Positions 1-8,618 of a DNA stretch of 64,000 bases are shown here, one piece after another. Made by a program: the position numbers and the translations under genes. The DNA comes from JAOUEA01 sp963810915. GTDB lineage: Bacteria > Actinomycetota > UBA4738 > HRBIN12. How positions within the stretch are numbered: the first letter of the stretch is position 1; each line of letters opens with the position of its first letter. The DNA is taken from the NCBI GenBank assembly GCA_963810915.1, contig CAWEPH010000006.1:434001-498000 (forward strand), given 5' to 3'. The notes beneath the pieces are model-generated. The model did not search any database, had not been told where the DNA came from, and saw only the letters and a list, made by a program, of their open reading frames with translations.

Positions 1-464
1 ATTCGCAGCGAGGACCACAGCCGTTCCTGCACGTTCTTGGAGTTGGTGAAGACCCGCTTGGCCTCGTTGAGCGCCAGCCGATCGGCGTTCCACACCATGT
101 CGCGGACCGCGGCGCCGTCGTCCTGTCGCGAGAGATCCGCATACGTGGGGTGATCCCAGAGTTCGTATGCGGTCCGGTGCTGGTGGATCAGCCAGACGAT
201 CTTGCGCTCGTGCTCCACGAGGTAAGCGGGGAACTTGAGCGCGATCACGGCATCGACCTTCAGACCGTTGGACTCAGTGATGTCGAAGGAGCGCCAGACC
301 GCCATCTGGTGCGCGAGCTGCGCGGCCGGGTACCACTTGCCGGCGATCTGCACGAGGTCCGCGTCGTGGCCGGCGGCCCGCAGCGCCCGCACGAGCGCCT
401 CGGTGTGCGCCTCGGCTCCACCGCGCACGAACGCCGTCTGCGGGTGGAGGACGGCGACCCTCAC
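1..464 (-). CDS. GT4-type glycosyltransferase, N-terminal part (cut by window edge)
   Basis: Reading the minus strand from a GTG at 464 gives an uninterrupted frame to the window edge (about 154 residues, C-terminus missing). It begins VRVAVLHPQTAFVRGGAEAH, the glycine-rich opening of the GT-B fold glycosyltransferase family 4, followed by a strand-helix Rossmann-like pattern. The start overlaps the stop of the upstream coiled-coil gene in GTGA, so translation is probably coupled. It is the last visible gene of the polysaccharide operon and probably transfers a sugar onto a surface glycan; donor and acceptor are unknown. The nucleotide-sugar-binding half lies outside the window, so the family call rests on the N-terminus only. 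Confidence 0.75.
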   Translation of the reverse strand, partial: MRVAVLHPQTAFVRGGAEAHTEALVRALRAAGHDADLVQIAGKWYPAAQLAHQMAVWRSFDITESNGLKVDAVIALKFPAYLVEHERKIVWLIHQHRTAYELWDHPTYADLSRQDDGAAVRDMVWNADRLALNEAKRVFTNSKNVQERLWSSLR

Positions 465-844
465 GGGGTCGGGTCTTCCGGGGCATCGGCGGCGTCCGAC
501 CGACGCCGCAACCGCTCGAGCTCGGCCTCCGCCGCCATCAGCCGCTCTGCGAGGCTCGTCGTGAGCTCCGCGTGATCTGCGATCAGCCGGTCGTAGCGCC
601 ACGAGATGGGCCGCATCATGCGGAAGATCCCGAACTTCAGCTGGCGGCGCCAGCGCGAGGGCGACGCGAGGTTGCCCTCGCCGTGCGGGATGATCACCTT
701 CTCGTCCGCGCGCAGCTGCGCCGCAAGATCGTGCAGACGGTCCCTGATCTCGGGGGTGTCCATGCGTGCGCGCGATGCGCGCTCCTGCGCCCAGTACAGC
801 TCCCGGGCGAGGTCGCGGTAGGCGGCGCTGTCCTCGACGCTCAT
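461..844 (-). CDS. Small coiled-coil protein of the polysaccharide operon
   Basis: The 127-residue product has no recognised catalytic motif. It is rich in Arg, Glu and Ala, with helical heptad-like segments near residues 5-50 and 90-118 and a basic, aromatic middle (RRQLKFGIFRMMRPISWRYD) that could contact membrane or a partner. The last ten residues are acidic and Pro-rich. It lies 60 bases after rmlD and overlaps the following glycosyltransferase by four bases, so it is expressed with the sugar genes. A scaffold or partner for the glycosyltransferase is an inference from position only. Confidence 0.6.
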   Translation of the reverse strand: MSVEDSAAYRDLARELYWAQERASRARMDTPEIRDRLHDLAAQLRADEKVIIPHGEGNLASPSRWRRQLKFGIFRMMRPISWRYDRLIADHAELTTSLAERLMAAEAELERLRRRSDAADAPEDPTP

Positions 845-904
845 CGGCGCGAGCCTAGCACCAGGGTATGGCGGTCCCGTGACGCCTCGAGCGCACGGCG
901 CGCA

Positions 905-1753
905 TCAAGGACGCGCGCCGGTCGTGTCCGCGAGGAACCGCGTCAGGGCGTCGTCGAGGGGGGGCAGCGACCCGATCCCGAGGTTCGGCACGAACACGCT
1001 CCCGAGCGCGCTGTAGGCGGGCCTGGGCGCCGGCAGCGCCAGCTCGTCGGCGGTCTGCGGCCACACCTCGCCGGGCAGATCGCCGAGCTCCTTCAGCCGG
1101 GAGAGGACCTCGAACCACGACGCGGGGTCGGGTCCCGCAAGGTGATACGTGCCGAAGCGGTGCGTGAGCAGCAGCGGAAGCATCAGTCCGGCGAGATCCG
1201 GCGCGTAGGTCGGGGTGCCCACGCGGTCCACCTGCCCGCCGACCGCCTCGCCGTCGACGAGCGCGCGCACCGCCTTCGTCACGTAGTGCGAGGCTCCCCC
1301 GAACACGTAGCCGACGCGCACGATCACGTGCTCGGGGAGCAGATGGCGAACGTGTTCCTCCCCCGCCAGCTTCGCCCGCCCGTAGACAGACAAGGGCGCT
1401 GGCGCGTCGAGCTCGTCGTAAGCGTCGCCCTTGGCGCCGTCGAAGACGAAGTCCGTCGACACCTGCAGCAGCGAGGCGCCGCACGCGCGCGCGGCGAGCG
1501 CGAGATGCTGTGGGCCCATCGCGTTGTCGCGGGCGGCGCGTAAGGGATCCATCTCGTTCGCATCTACCCGCGTGAACGCGGCGAAGTTGATCACCGCATC
1601 GGGGTGCAGCGGTTCGACGGTCCGCCGCACGGCGTCGTGGTCGCCCACATCGAGCCCCGCGTGATCGAAGGCGTGCACCTCGTGGTGCGCCGGCACCTGG
1701 GCGAGGAACGCCCGTCCCAGCGCTCCTCCGGCGCCGGTGACGACGAGCCTCAT
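905..1753 (-). CDS. rmlD: dTDP-4-dehydrorhamnose reductase (RmlD)
   Basis: This 282-residue protein catalyses the last step of dTDP-L-rhamnose synthesis, the NAD(P)H-dependent reduction of dTDP-4-dehydro-L-rhamnose. It starts MRLVVTGAGGALGRAFLAQV, the Rossmann glycine motif of extended short-chain dehydrogenases. NFAAFTRVDANEMD, STDFVFDG and the catalytic YGRAK (YxxxK) follow in the usual order and spacing. ATG 1753 was chosen because it gives the normal RmlD N-terminus and overlaps the rmlB stop as ATGA; the frame is open further upstream but without family sequence. Length is normal (about 280-300). No rmlC is seen nearby, so the epimerase must be elsewhere or the product differs. Confidence 0.9.
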   Translation of the reverse strand: MRLVVTGAGGALGRAFLAQVPAHHEVHAFDHAGLDVGDHDAVRRTVEPLHPDAVINFAAFTRVDANEMDPLRAARDNAMGPQHLALAARACGASLLQVSTDFVFDGAKGDAYDELDAPAPLSVYGRAKLAGEEHVRHLLPEHVIVRVGYVFGGASHYVTKAVRALVDGEAVGGQVDRVGTPTYAPDLAGLMLPLLLTHRFGTYHLAGPDPASWFEVLSRLKELGDLPGEVWPQTADELALPAPRPAYSALGSVFVPNLGIGSLPPLDDALTRFLADTTGARP

Positions 1754-2739
1754 CGCCTCGCCTCGACCGCCCGCGGCACGGTGACGATCCCGACCGCATG
1801 CCACGAGCGGAGTTCGTGCAGGTGATCCCGGTACCAGTCGACGGTGGAGGCGAGCCCGTCGTCGAAGCCGACCTCGGGCCTCCATCCGAGCGCGAGGAGA
1901 CGGTCCGCCGCGACGCCGTAGCGGAAGTCGTGTCCGGGCCGGTCGGGGACGAAGGTGATCCGCGACGGGTCGACGCCGGCCAGCGCGCAGATGCGCCGTG
2001 CGAGCTCGACGTTCGCCAGCTCATATCCCGCACCGATGTTGTAGATCACACCCGGCTCGCCCGCGTCGAGTACGGCGAGCGCGGCACGCACCCAGTCCCG
2101 CACGTGCAGGAACTCGCGGCGCTGGCGTCCCTGCCCGTACACGGGGACCGGGCGGCCCTCCAGCGCGCAGATCGCGTACGTGGGGATCACCCGCTCGATC
2201 TGCCGTGGTCCGAACGCGTTGGTCCCCCGCACGACGGTGACGTCGGCGCCGTAGGTGGCGACGTAGGCGCCGCACAGCAGATCTGCGGCGGCCTTGCTCG
2301 CCGCGTAGGGAGAGCGCGGCGCGAGCGCATGGTCCTCCTCGAAGACGCCACCGTCGGGATCACCCGGGCCGTAGACCTCATCCGTCGAGATCATCAGCAT
2401 CCGGCGTTCGAACGCGCGGGCGGCCTCGAGGACCGACTGCGTCCCCATCAGGTTGGTCTCGAAGAACGGGCGAGGGTCATCGATCGAACGGTCTACGTGG
2501 GACTCGGCCGCGGCGTGGATCACGCGGTCGGCCCGGGCCACGAGGTCGCGCACGAGGGGCGCGTCGTTCACGTCGCCCACCGTGAGGCTGAATCGGGGGT
2601 CGTCCGCGTGCGCCCGCAGGTTCATGCGGCTCCCGCCCGCGCTCAACCGGTCGAGCACCGTGACCCGCGTGTCGGGGCGCGCCAGCAGGGCGTCCACCAG
2701 GTGCGAACCGATGAAGCCGGCTCCGCCGGTGACGAGCAC
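1750..2739 (-). CDS. rmlB: dTDP-glucose 4,6-dehydratase (RmlB)
   Basis: RmlB converts dTDP-glucose to dTDP-4-keto-6-deoxyglucose using bound NAD+. The 329-residue sequence opens with the nucleotide-binding motif TGGAGFIGSHLVDALL, then AAESHVDRSI, the catalytic STDEVYG (the Thr-Asp-Glu triad of the family) and YAASKAAADLL (YxxxK). ARG-rich substrate contacts RGTNAFGPRQ and RQRREFLHVRDW are also present. The start is a GTG one codon before the conserved LVTGG. The gene overlaps rmlD by four bases and follows a glycosyltransferase by 64 bases in the same direction, as expected for a deoxysugar-glycan operon. Confidence 0.92.
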   Translation of the reverse strand: MLVTGGAGFIGSHLVDALLARPDTRVTVLDRLSAGGSRMNLRAHADDPRFSLTVGDVNDAPLVRDLVARADRVIHAAAESHVDRSIDDPRPFFETNLMGTQSVLEAARAFERRMLMISTDEVYGPGDPDGGVFEEDHALAPRSPYAASKAAADLLCGAYVATYGADVTVVRGTNAFGPRQIERVIPTYAICALEGRPVPVYGQGRQRREFLHVRDWVRAALAVLDAGEPGVIYNIGAGYELANVELARRICALAGVDPSRITFVPDRPGHDFRYGVAADRLLALGWRPEVGFDDGLASTVDWYRDHLHELRSWHAVGIVTVPRAVEARR

Positions 2740-2803
2740 GTGCGTCTCGGAACTGGAGGTGGTCAGGACGGAACCTCGCGTGCGTGCGGGAACGGCAGCG
2801 AGT

Positions 2804-3961
2804 CTACCCGGCGACCAGGCCGTGGGCGCGATGCAGAGCCTCCGCGGTGCGCTGAGCCGTCGCCTCCCAGGTGAAGCGCGCCGCCCGCGCGAGACCGGCG
2901 GCGGCGAGCATCGCGCGGAGGTCGTCGTCGCCGAAGAGCTGCGCCAGACCGGCCGCGATCGCCGACTCGTCGTGGGGGTCCACCATCATCGCCGCGTCGC
3001 CGGCCACCTCGGGCAGCGACGCGACGTCCGACGTGAGCACGGGGACGCCGGCGGCGAACCCCTCCAGCACGGGGAACCCGAACCCCTCGTACAGCGAGGG
3101 GTAAACGAGCAGCGTCGCGCCGGTGAGCAGGGCCAGCTTCTCCTTGTCGCTCACGTAGCCGGTACGCACGATCCGCGCCCTCCCGTCGGGCGGCAGATCC
3201 GCGATCACGGCGTCGAGCCGATCGATCGCCTTGGGGTCCCATCGCACGGACCCCCCCGCGATCACGAGCCGCGTGCCGGGCGCGAGTGTCGCGAAGGCGC
3301 GCACGAGCGCCTCGAGGTTCTTGCGCGGCTCGACCCCACCGACGAAGAGCGCGTACGGCACGTCGACCCCGTACTTCCGCAGCGTGGCGTCCACGACGTC
3401 GGCGGGAACCGGCGCGTAGGCCGCGGCGTCGACGCCGAGCGGCGTCACGGTGACGCGTCCAGGCTCGACGTCGTGCGCCTCGAGGAGGTCCTGCTTCGTG
3501 GAGGCGGAAGGCACGAGCACGCCGGCGGCCCGGTGCAGCCACGACTCGAACCGACGGCGCCATCGTGCGTTCATGTGGGGCGCGGTGTCGGGCAATCGGT
3601 CGTACGCGAGGTCGTGCACCACCATCACGACGCCCGGGCTCTTGGTGGCCGGCGGGAGGAAGTTCGTCGCGAGGAGCACGTCGAAGTCCACCGACCATTC
3701 CACGCGCGGCATCCCGAGGCGCGAGGACATCGGCTCGAAGACCCGTGCGGGGAACCGCGAGGCACGCTCGGTGAGGTTGCCGGCCTTCACCGAGCCGAAG
3801 AAGGCCCGCGACCTGAAGATCCCCTTGGCATGGAGGTACCAGGCCACGTACTCGGAGTCCGGGTCCATGTGCGGGAGATGGCGGATCAGCTGCTGCGCGT
3901 ACACCCCCACGCCCGTGCGCCGTGGGTCGAGCGCCGGGCGGGCATCGATGACGGTCCTCAC
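2804..3961 (-). CDS. GT4-family glycosyltransferase
   Basis: The 385-residue protein has the two-domain GT-B layout. The N-terminal acceptor half opens MRTVIDARPALDPRRTGVGV and contains VHDLAYDRLPD. The C-terminal donor half carries FVGGVEPRKNLEALVRAF, IVRTGYVSDKEKLALL and the EGFGFPVLEGFAAGVPVL signature whose acidic residues bind the nucleotide sugar. This is a retaining transferase of the RfaB/mannosyltransferase type, probably cytoplasmic and membrane-associated, building the glycan for which rmlABD supply activated deoxysugar. The GTG start at 3961 immediately precedes the conserved N-terminus. Sugar specificity cannot be inferred. Confidence 0.9.
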   Translation of the reverse strand: MRTVIDARPALDPRRTGVGVYAQQLIRHLPHMDPDSEYVAWYLHAKGIFRSRAFFGSVKAGNLTERASRFPARVFEPMSSRLGMPRVEWSVDFDVLLATNFLPPATKSPGVVMVVHDLAYDRLPDTAPHMNARWRRRFESWLHRAAGVLVPSASTKQDLLEAHDVEPGRVTVTPLGVDAAAYAPVPADVVDATLRKYGVDVPYALFVGGVEPRKNLEALVRAFATLAPGTRLVIAGGSVRWDPKAIDRLDAVIADLPPDGRARIVRTGYVSDKEKLALLTGATLLVYPSLYEGFGFPVLEGFAAGVPVLTSDVASLPEVAGDAAMMVDPHDESAIAAGLAQLFGDDDLRAMLAAAGLARAARFTWEATAQRTAEALHRAHGLVAG

Positions 3962-4060
3962 GCGCGCTCGCTCCCGCGCGCACCCGGGTCGCTCGACACG
4001 ATCGACTTGGCAACGTCGCGTTCGGTTCCGCGCGCCTTCGAGATGCTCACGCGCGGAACC

Positions 4061-4420
4061 CTAGCGGTTCCGCCCCGCCAGCGCGCCCGCCAGCGCGGAG
4101 GCGAGCCAGACGAGGGTCAAGCCGCCGGCGAGCGGCATCACCGCGTGGGGATCCCCGGCCTGCTCGTCCAGCCTGATCCACAGGCGCCAAAGCACCCAGA
4201 CCCAGAGCAGGAGGCCGAAGGTGCCGAGGGCGATCGCGCCGGCCGCGGCGGCGCGGCCGCGGGGGGACGACGAGGCACGGGCGAGATCGCGCGTGCTCCG
4301 CCAGCCCAGCACGATGGCGGCCGGCGACGACGCCGCCATCACGAAGGGTCCGAGCACCGCGAGCCCGAACGCGATCGTGGCGCGCCGGGAGGACGATGCG
4401 AGAGGATCCCTGACCACCAC
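4061..4420 (-). CDS. Small three-helix membrane protein (DUF4190-like)
   Basis: The 119-residue product has three clear hydrophobic segments: around residues 15-41, 60-82 and 92-112. Between the first two is a polar loop containing GWRSTRDLARASSSPRGR. A helix pair with a Gly/Ala-rich first helix followed by a short charged loop resembles small DUF4190-type actinobacterial membrane proteins, but the match is by layout rather than by motif. It lies between rmlA and a glycosyltransferase on the same strand with 44- and 99-base gaps, so it is probably co-transcribed. No function can be assigned. Confidence 0.55.
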   Translation of the reverse strand: MVVRDPLASSSRRATIAFGLAVLGPFVMAASSPAAIVLGWRSTRDLARASSSPRGRAAAAGAIALGTFGLLLWVWVLWRLWIRLDEQAGDPHAVMPLAGGLTLVWLASALAGALAGRNR

Positions 4421-4464
4421 GGCGGCGAGCCTAGTGCAGGCCGCCCGGCGAGCGGGGGAACCCC

Positions 4465-5523
4465 TCAGTGCACCTCGACGCGGCTCTGGTCACCCACGAT
4501 CAGGCGGGTGGCTCCCGGCGTGTCGGAGCGCAGGACCTCGGCGCCCCTACCCAGGATCGAGCCCGTCAGATCGTCCACGTCGGCGATGCGGCAGGATGCC
4601 ATCACGATCGAGTCGGTGACGGTGCTGCGCTCGACGCGGCAATCGCGCTCGATCGAGACGTCGGGTCCGATCGTCGACCGGTCGACGATGGTACCGGCGC
4701 CGATCACCAAGGGCCCGCGCAGAACGCTCGCGGTCACCTTCGCGCCGGGACCGAGCACGACGACCCCGTCGACGACCGAGTCGGCGTCCACGTCACCCTC
4801 GATGCTCGAACTGCGGACGCCGAGCATCATCCGGTTCGCCTCGAGGAGGTCCTCCGGGCGGCCCGTGTCCTTCCAGTAGCCGTCCACCATCTCCGCGCGC
4901 ACCGTGTGGCCGGAGTCGATCAGCCACTGGATCGCCTCGGTGATCTCATACTCGCCGCGCCAGGACGGCGACAGCGTCGCGGCGGCCTCCAGGATCGAGT
5001 CGTCGAAGAGGTAGACGCCCACGAGCGCGATGTCGGAGACGAACTCCTTCGGCTTCTCGACGAGGCGCACCACGCGCTCACCCTCGAGGACCGCCACGCC
5101 GAAGTGCTCCGGCTCCGGGACGCGCGTGAGCAGGATCTGGGCGTCGGGCCGGTTGCGCTCGAACTCCTCGACGAACCGGGTGACGCCTTCCAGCAGGACG
5201 TTGTCTCCCAGATACAGGAGGAACGGTTGGCCACGAACGAAGTCGGCGGCCGTCGTCACGGCGTGTGCGATCCCGAGGGGAGCCTCCTGCTCGATGTAGG
5301 TCACACGCATGCCCCAGCGCGCGCCGTCGCCGACGGCCGCACGGACCTCGGGGCCCGTCGCGCCCACGACGACCCCGACCTCGGTGATCCCCGCCCGCGC
5401 GATCGCTTCCAGGCCGTGGAAGAGGATGGGACTCCCCGCGACCGGGATCAGCTGCTTGGCGCTGGTGTGCGTGAGCGGCCGCAGGCGCGACCCCTCTCCC
5501 CCCGCCAGGACGAGCGCGCGCAT
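4465..5523 (-). CDS. rmlA: Glucose-1-phosphate thymidylyltransferase, long form (RmlA-like)
   Basis: This 352-residue enzyme joins glucose-1-phosphate and dTTP to give dTDP-glucose. The nucleotidyltransferase domain (about 1-235) has LAGGEGSRLRPLTHTSAKQL with the catalytic Arg/Lys, the metal-binding YLGDNVL and the sugar-phosphate loop VEKPKEF. After it comes a left-handed beta-helix tail (about 245-352) of hexapeptide-like repeats such as VVDGVVVLGPGAKVTASVL. The tail makes it the long form, about 60 residues longer than classic RmlA and typical of secondary-sugar clusters, so the activated sugar may feed a specialised glycan. ATG overlaps the LCP stop by one base. Confidence 0.88.
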   Translation of the reverse strand: MRALVLAGGEGSRLRPLTHTSAKQLIPVAGSPILFHGLEAIARAGITEVGVVVGATGPEVRAAVGDGARWGMRVTYIEQEAPLGIAHAVTTAADFVRGQPFLLYLGDNVLLEGVTRFVEEFERNRPDAQILLTRVPEPEHFGVAVLEGERVVRLVEKPKEFVSDIALVGVYLFDDSILEAAATLSPSWRGEYEITEAIQWLIDSGHTVRAEMVDGYWKDTGRPEDLLEANRMMLGVRSSSIEGDVDADSVVDGVVVLGPGAKVTASVLRGPLVIGAGTIVDRSTIGPDVSIERDCRVERSTVTDSIVMASCRIADVDDLTGSILGRGAEVLRSDTPGATRLIVGDQSRVEVH

Positions 5524-6983
5524 CAGCCCGTCGGGCTCAGGCAGCCGCTCGGCGCCGACCCGGAGCCGCCCGCGCCCACCTCGGCCGGCTTGTAGGACGC
5601 CGTCACGAACACGGCCACGTGGTCCGTCAGTCCCTTGACCTCCTTCAGCTGGAGGCCGGGGAGGTATTGCTGCACGACCTTCGCCTCTTCCTCCTGTCCG
5701 GGCGCATAGGCGATCACGTTGCCGGGCACCGGTGTCCCGTACGCGTCGTACGTCACGACGCCCGGCGACACGTCGAACCCGCTCGTGGACAGCACCTGTT
5801 CGACCTCCTCGGCCTTCCCGCCGGACGCATGGTCCACCACGGGCGCGGCGATGTTCGCCGGCGAGGGCGGCGTGAAGGTGGGGGTCATGCCGATGTCGCC
5901 GAGCGGCTTGCCCTCGCGGATCGCCTGGAAGATCGTCTGGGCGGACGGATCCATCCGGAGCGCATCGAGCCCGTCGGGCGTGACGAACGGGATCGAGGGG
6001 ACCGAGCGGAACTCAGCCGCCCCCGTGCTGATACCCCGCAGCTGCCCGACGAGGTACACGAGGTCGGCGATCTTCAGGTCGGAGTCGCGCCGCAGGTTGC
6101 TGAGGATGGGCTGGACCTGTCCGGGCAGCTTGGCCAACTCGGCCGGCTGCAGGAGCCGGTTGATCACAGCGCGCAGGAACTGCTGTTGACGGCTGATCCG
6201 GAAGAAGTCGGGTGCCGCAGCGTCGCACGGGAGGTGGCGAGTGCGGACGAACGCGAGCGCCTGCGCTCCGTCGAGGGTCTGGCACCCGGGGACGACGTCG
6301 AGGCCGGTGCGCGGATCCACGATGTGCCCGACCTCGCTGTAGTAGACGGAGCCCTGTTCGGCGGACACGTAGCCGGGGGTGTTGACATTCTCCGCCGGGA
6401 TGCACATGTCGACACCGCCGAGGGTGTCCACCACCCCCTGGAACCCAGCGAGATCCACGTAGAGGACATGGTTGACGGTGAGACCGGTGAGCTTGTGGAT
6501 CGTGGCCGCCATCATCGCGGGTCCCTTGCCGTCCACGCCTCCCTCGAACGCAGCGTTGATCTTGTCCGGCCCGTGCCCCGGGATGTCCACCCAGAGGTCG
6601 CGGGGGAACGACAGGATGATCGCCTTCTGGAGCTTGGGATCGGTGTGGACGAGGATGATCGTGTCGGCGCGGTTGGATCCGCCGATGTCGGCATTCGTGC
6701 CGGAGATCGCCTGCTGCGAAGCACTCAAGCCCGAGCGGGAGTCACTGCCCAGCAGCAGGTAGTTGCACACGTCGTCGATGCAGGGCCCCGAAGGCGACGC
6801 CGTGCCCGAGCCAGGGTCGAGGATGATCCCGCCGCCAGCACCTCCGGCGGCCCGGTACTCGATCAAGCCGTAGGCGCTGCCGGCCGCCATCAACAGGGCG
6901 AGCGAGGCCGTGACGGCCACGAACAGGCGGGCGAGCCGGCCGTGCGGACGGGGGTCCTTCGCGTGCTTGGGAACGTTCGACAT
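5523..6983 (-). CDS. LytR-CpsA-Psr (LCP) family glycopolymer ligase with LytR_C tail
   Basis: LCP proteins transfer undecaprenyl-linked glycopolymers to peptidoglycan outside the membrane. The 486-residue product has a short basic N-terminus, one membrane helix (about 20-41), an LCP domain with LLLGSDSRSG, RADTIILVHTDPK, SFPRDLWVDIPG, KINAAFEGG and ALAFVRTRH (the Arg/Asp set that binds pyrophosphate), and a C-terminal LytR_C-like domain (about 375-465). ATG 6983 is preferred over upstream in-frame codons because it gives a standard cytosolic tail and helix. It heads the rml operon, so the rhamnose-containing polymer made downstream is probably its substrate. Confidence 0.9.
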   Translation of the reverse strand: MSNVPKHAKDPRPHGRLARLFVAVTASLALLMAAGSAYGLIEYRAAGGAGGGIILDPGSGTASPSGPCIDDVCNYLLLGSDSRSGLSASQQAISGTNADIGGSNRADTIILVHTDPKLQKAIILSFPRDLWVDIPGHGPDKINAAFEGGVDGKGPAMMAATIHKLTGLTVNHVLYVDLAGFQGVVDTLGGVDMCIPAENVNTPGYVSAEQGSVYYSEVGHIVDPRTGLDVVPGCQTLDGAQALAFVRTRHLPCDAAAPDFFRISRQQQFLRAVINRLLQPAELAKLPGQVQPILSNLRRDSDLKIADLVYLVGQLRGISTGAAEFRSVPSIPFVTPDGLDALRMDPSAQTIFQAIREGKPLGDIGMTPTFTPPSPANIAAPVVDHASGGKAEEVEQVLSTSGFDVSPGVVTYDAYGTPVPGNVIAYAPGQEEEAKVVQQYLPGLQLKEVKGLTDHVAVFVTASYKPAEVGAGGSGSAPSGCLSPTG

Positions 6984-7127
6984 AGGGCGCTGCAAGCGTA
7001 GCCGCACCATCCTCCTCGCGCCCCGGCCGGAGGTTGCGTTCCTATGGCGTCCCCACGGCGGCCGGACTAGGCTGGCACCCCTTGTGACGTGCGATAATCC
7101 GCGCGAACCGCGACCGGAGGATGCCCC

Positions 7128-7952
7128 TTGACGCAAGACACCCTGACCGTGCTGCTGATCGGCCTCGACGAACGCATGGGCGAGGAGCTCACCGTCGACG
7201 AGGGCTTCGTGGTGCGGCGTGCCGAGGACCTCCACGATCTCGCGTCGGAGCCGCTGCCCGACGCGGTGATCGTGGCGCTGAACGGACATGGTCCGCTCGA
7301 GGCGCTCGGGGCCTTGCGCGCCCGGATCCCCGACGCGGCCGTGCTCGTGGTCACCGAGCCGGGGCAGGACACCGACGGCACCGTCGCCCTGCACGCGGGC
7401 GCGGAGGATCACCTGGTCGCGGACGCGATCCCGCCGGGCCTGCTCCCCCGCGCCGTCCGCTACGCCGTCGCGCAACGACGCATGCACCACCGGCTCGCGA
7501 CGGTCGACGACGCGACCGGGTTGCCCAACCTCCGAGGCTTCGCCACGATCGCGGAGCACCACCTCAAGATGGCCGACCGATCGCACACACCCGTGGTCTT
7601 CGTCTTCGTACGTCTGGAGAACTACGTTGATCTCGCCGAGTCGCTCGGGACCGAGCAGGCGGCCGCGCTGGCGGCGGACGCGGCCGAGGTCCTGCTCGAG
7701 GCGGTACGCGATTCCGACCTGCCGGCGCGCATCGCGCCCGACACCTTCTGCGTGCTGCTCACCGGAGAGGCGGCCGGCGCCGAAACCCTGGTGCTCTCGC
7801 GTCTCGTCGAGTCCATCGCTCAGCACGACGCTCAGCGCGACCAGCCACGCGAGCTGTCTCTATCAGTGGGGAGCGCCCTCTACGACCCGGAGCAACCCAC
7901 CACCCTGGAGCAGATCCTCAACACGGCGGGACGCCGTCTCACCGAGCAGTGA
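7128..7952 (+). CDS. Degenerate receiver / degenerate GGDEF protein
   Basis: The 274-residue protein starts at TTG 7128, seven bases after a good GGAGG (7116-7120). Residues 1-110 have the alternating strand-helix pattern of a response-regulator receiver, but the strand that should end in the phospho-Asp reads PDAVIVAL. Residues 120-270 match a GGDEF domain: DATGLPNLRGF is the usual entry motif, but the active-site loop is RIAPDTFCVLL, with APDTF at 203-207 replacing GGDEF. Both halves are therefore probably inactive enzymatically and may bind ligand or partner. It stands 57 bases before an ECF sigma gene on the same strand, which suggests a regulatory link. Confidence 0.75.
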   Translation: MTQDTLTVLLIGLDERMGEELTVDEGFVVRRAEDLHDLASEPLPDAVIVALNGHGPLEALGALRARIPDAAVLVVTEPGQDTDGTVALHAGAEDHLVADAIPPGLLPRAVRYAVAQRRMHHRLATVDDATGLPNLRGFATIAEHHLKMADRSHTPVVFVFVRLENYVDLAESLGTEQAAALAADAAEVLLEAVRDSDLPARIAPDTFCVLLTGEAAGAETLVLSRLVESIAQHDAQRDQPRELSLSVGSALYDPEQPTTLEQILNTAGRRLTEQ

Positions 7953-8009
7953 TCCGAGCGCCGATGCGCCGCGAATACATCCCCGACGACCCGGACACGG
8001 AAGGTCGGG

Positions 8010-8618
8010 ATGCTGGCCGTACTCGATCGGAGCGAACCGGTGGGGATGGTTGACGTCGCCGAGGCGCACGATCGCGAGCTGCTCAGGCGGCTCCGTAGCG
8101 GCGACGAGGATGCGTTTCGTGGCCTCTTCGGCCGGTACGCCCCGACCGCGAAGGCGCTCGCGCTCCGCGTGGTGCGCCGCTCACATCTGGCGGAGGAGAT
8201 CGTGCAGGAAGCGTTCCTTGCCGTCTGGCGACATCCCGAGAGCTACGACGCAGAGCGGGGATCCGTCCGGTCCTGGCTGATGGGCATGGTCCATCACCGG
8301 GCCGTCGACCTCGTACGCCGCGAGGAGGCATATCGGCGCCAGGCCGAGCGTTCGATCCCCGACGCTGGGGGGCAGGAGGCAGACCACGCCGACGACGTCG
8401 TCGAGGCCCTCGGGCGTCCGCAGGAGCGCATGATCGTGCGCGCCGCGCTCGATGAGCTGCCCGTGGAGCAACGCGACGTCCTCACCAAGATGTACTTCGA
8501 GGGGCTCTCGCAGTCAGAGATCGCGGAGGCGACGGGCATCCCGCTCGGTACCGTGAAGTCACGCACGCTCCTCGGCATGCGCCGCATGCGTGCCTCCCTC
8601 GAAGGGGTGCGCCCATGA
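8010..8618 (+). CDS. ECF-type RNA polymerase sigma factor (SigK-like)
   Basis: The 202-residue protein has sigma region 2 (AFRGLFGRYAPTAKALALRV, then AEEIVQEAFLAVWRHPESYD and RSWLMGMVHHRAVDLVRR) and region 4 (LDELPVEQRDVLTKMYFEGL followed by SQSEIAEATGIPLGTVKSR), with no region 1 or 3, which defines the extracytoplasmic-function group. The acidic linker between them is normal. The start could instead be ATG 8046 (MVDVAEAH), which removes 12 poorly conserved residues. Its stop overlaps the anti-sigma start as ATGA, the standard arrangement for a sigma/anti-sigma pair; it is presumably released when the membrane anti-sigma factor is inactivated. Confidence 0.92.
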   Translation: MLAVLDRSEPVGMVDVAEAHDRELLRRLRSGDEDAFRGLFGRYAPTAKALALRVVRRSHLAEEIVQEAFLAVWRHPESYDAERGSVRSWLMGMVHHRAVDLVRREEAYRRQAERSIPDAGGQEADHADDVVEALGRPQERMIVRAALDELPVEQRDVLTKMYFEGLSQSEIAEATGIPLGTVKSRTLLGMRRMRASLEGVRP

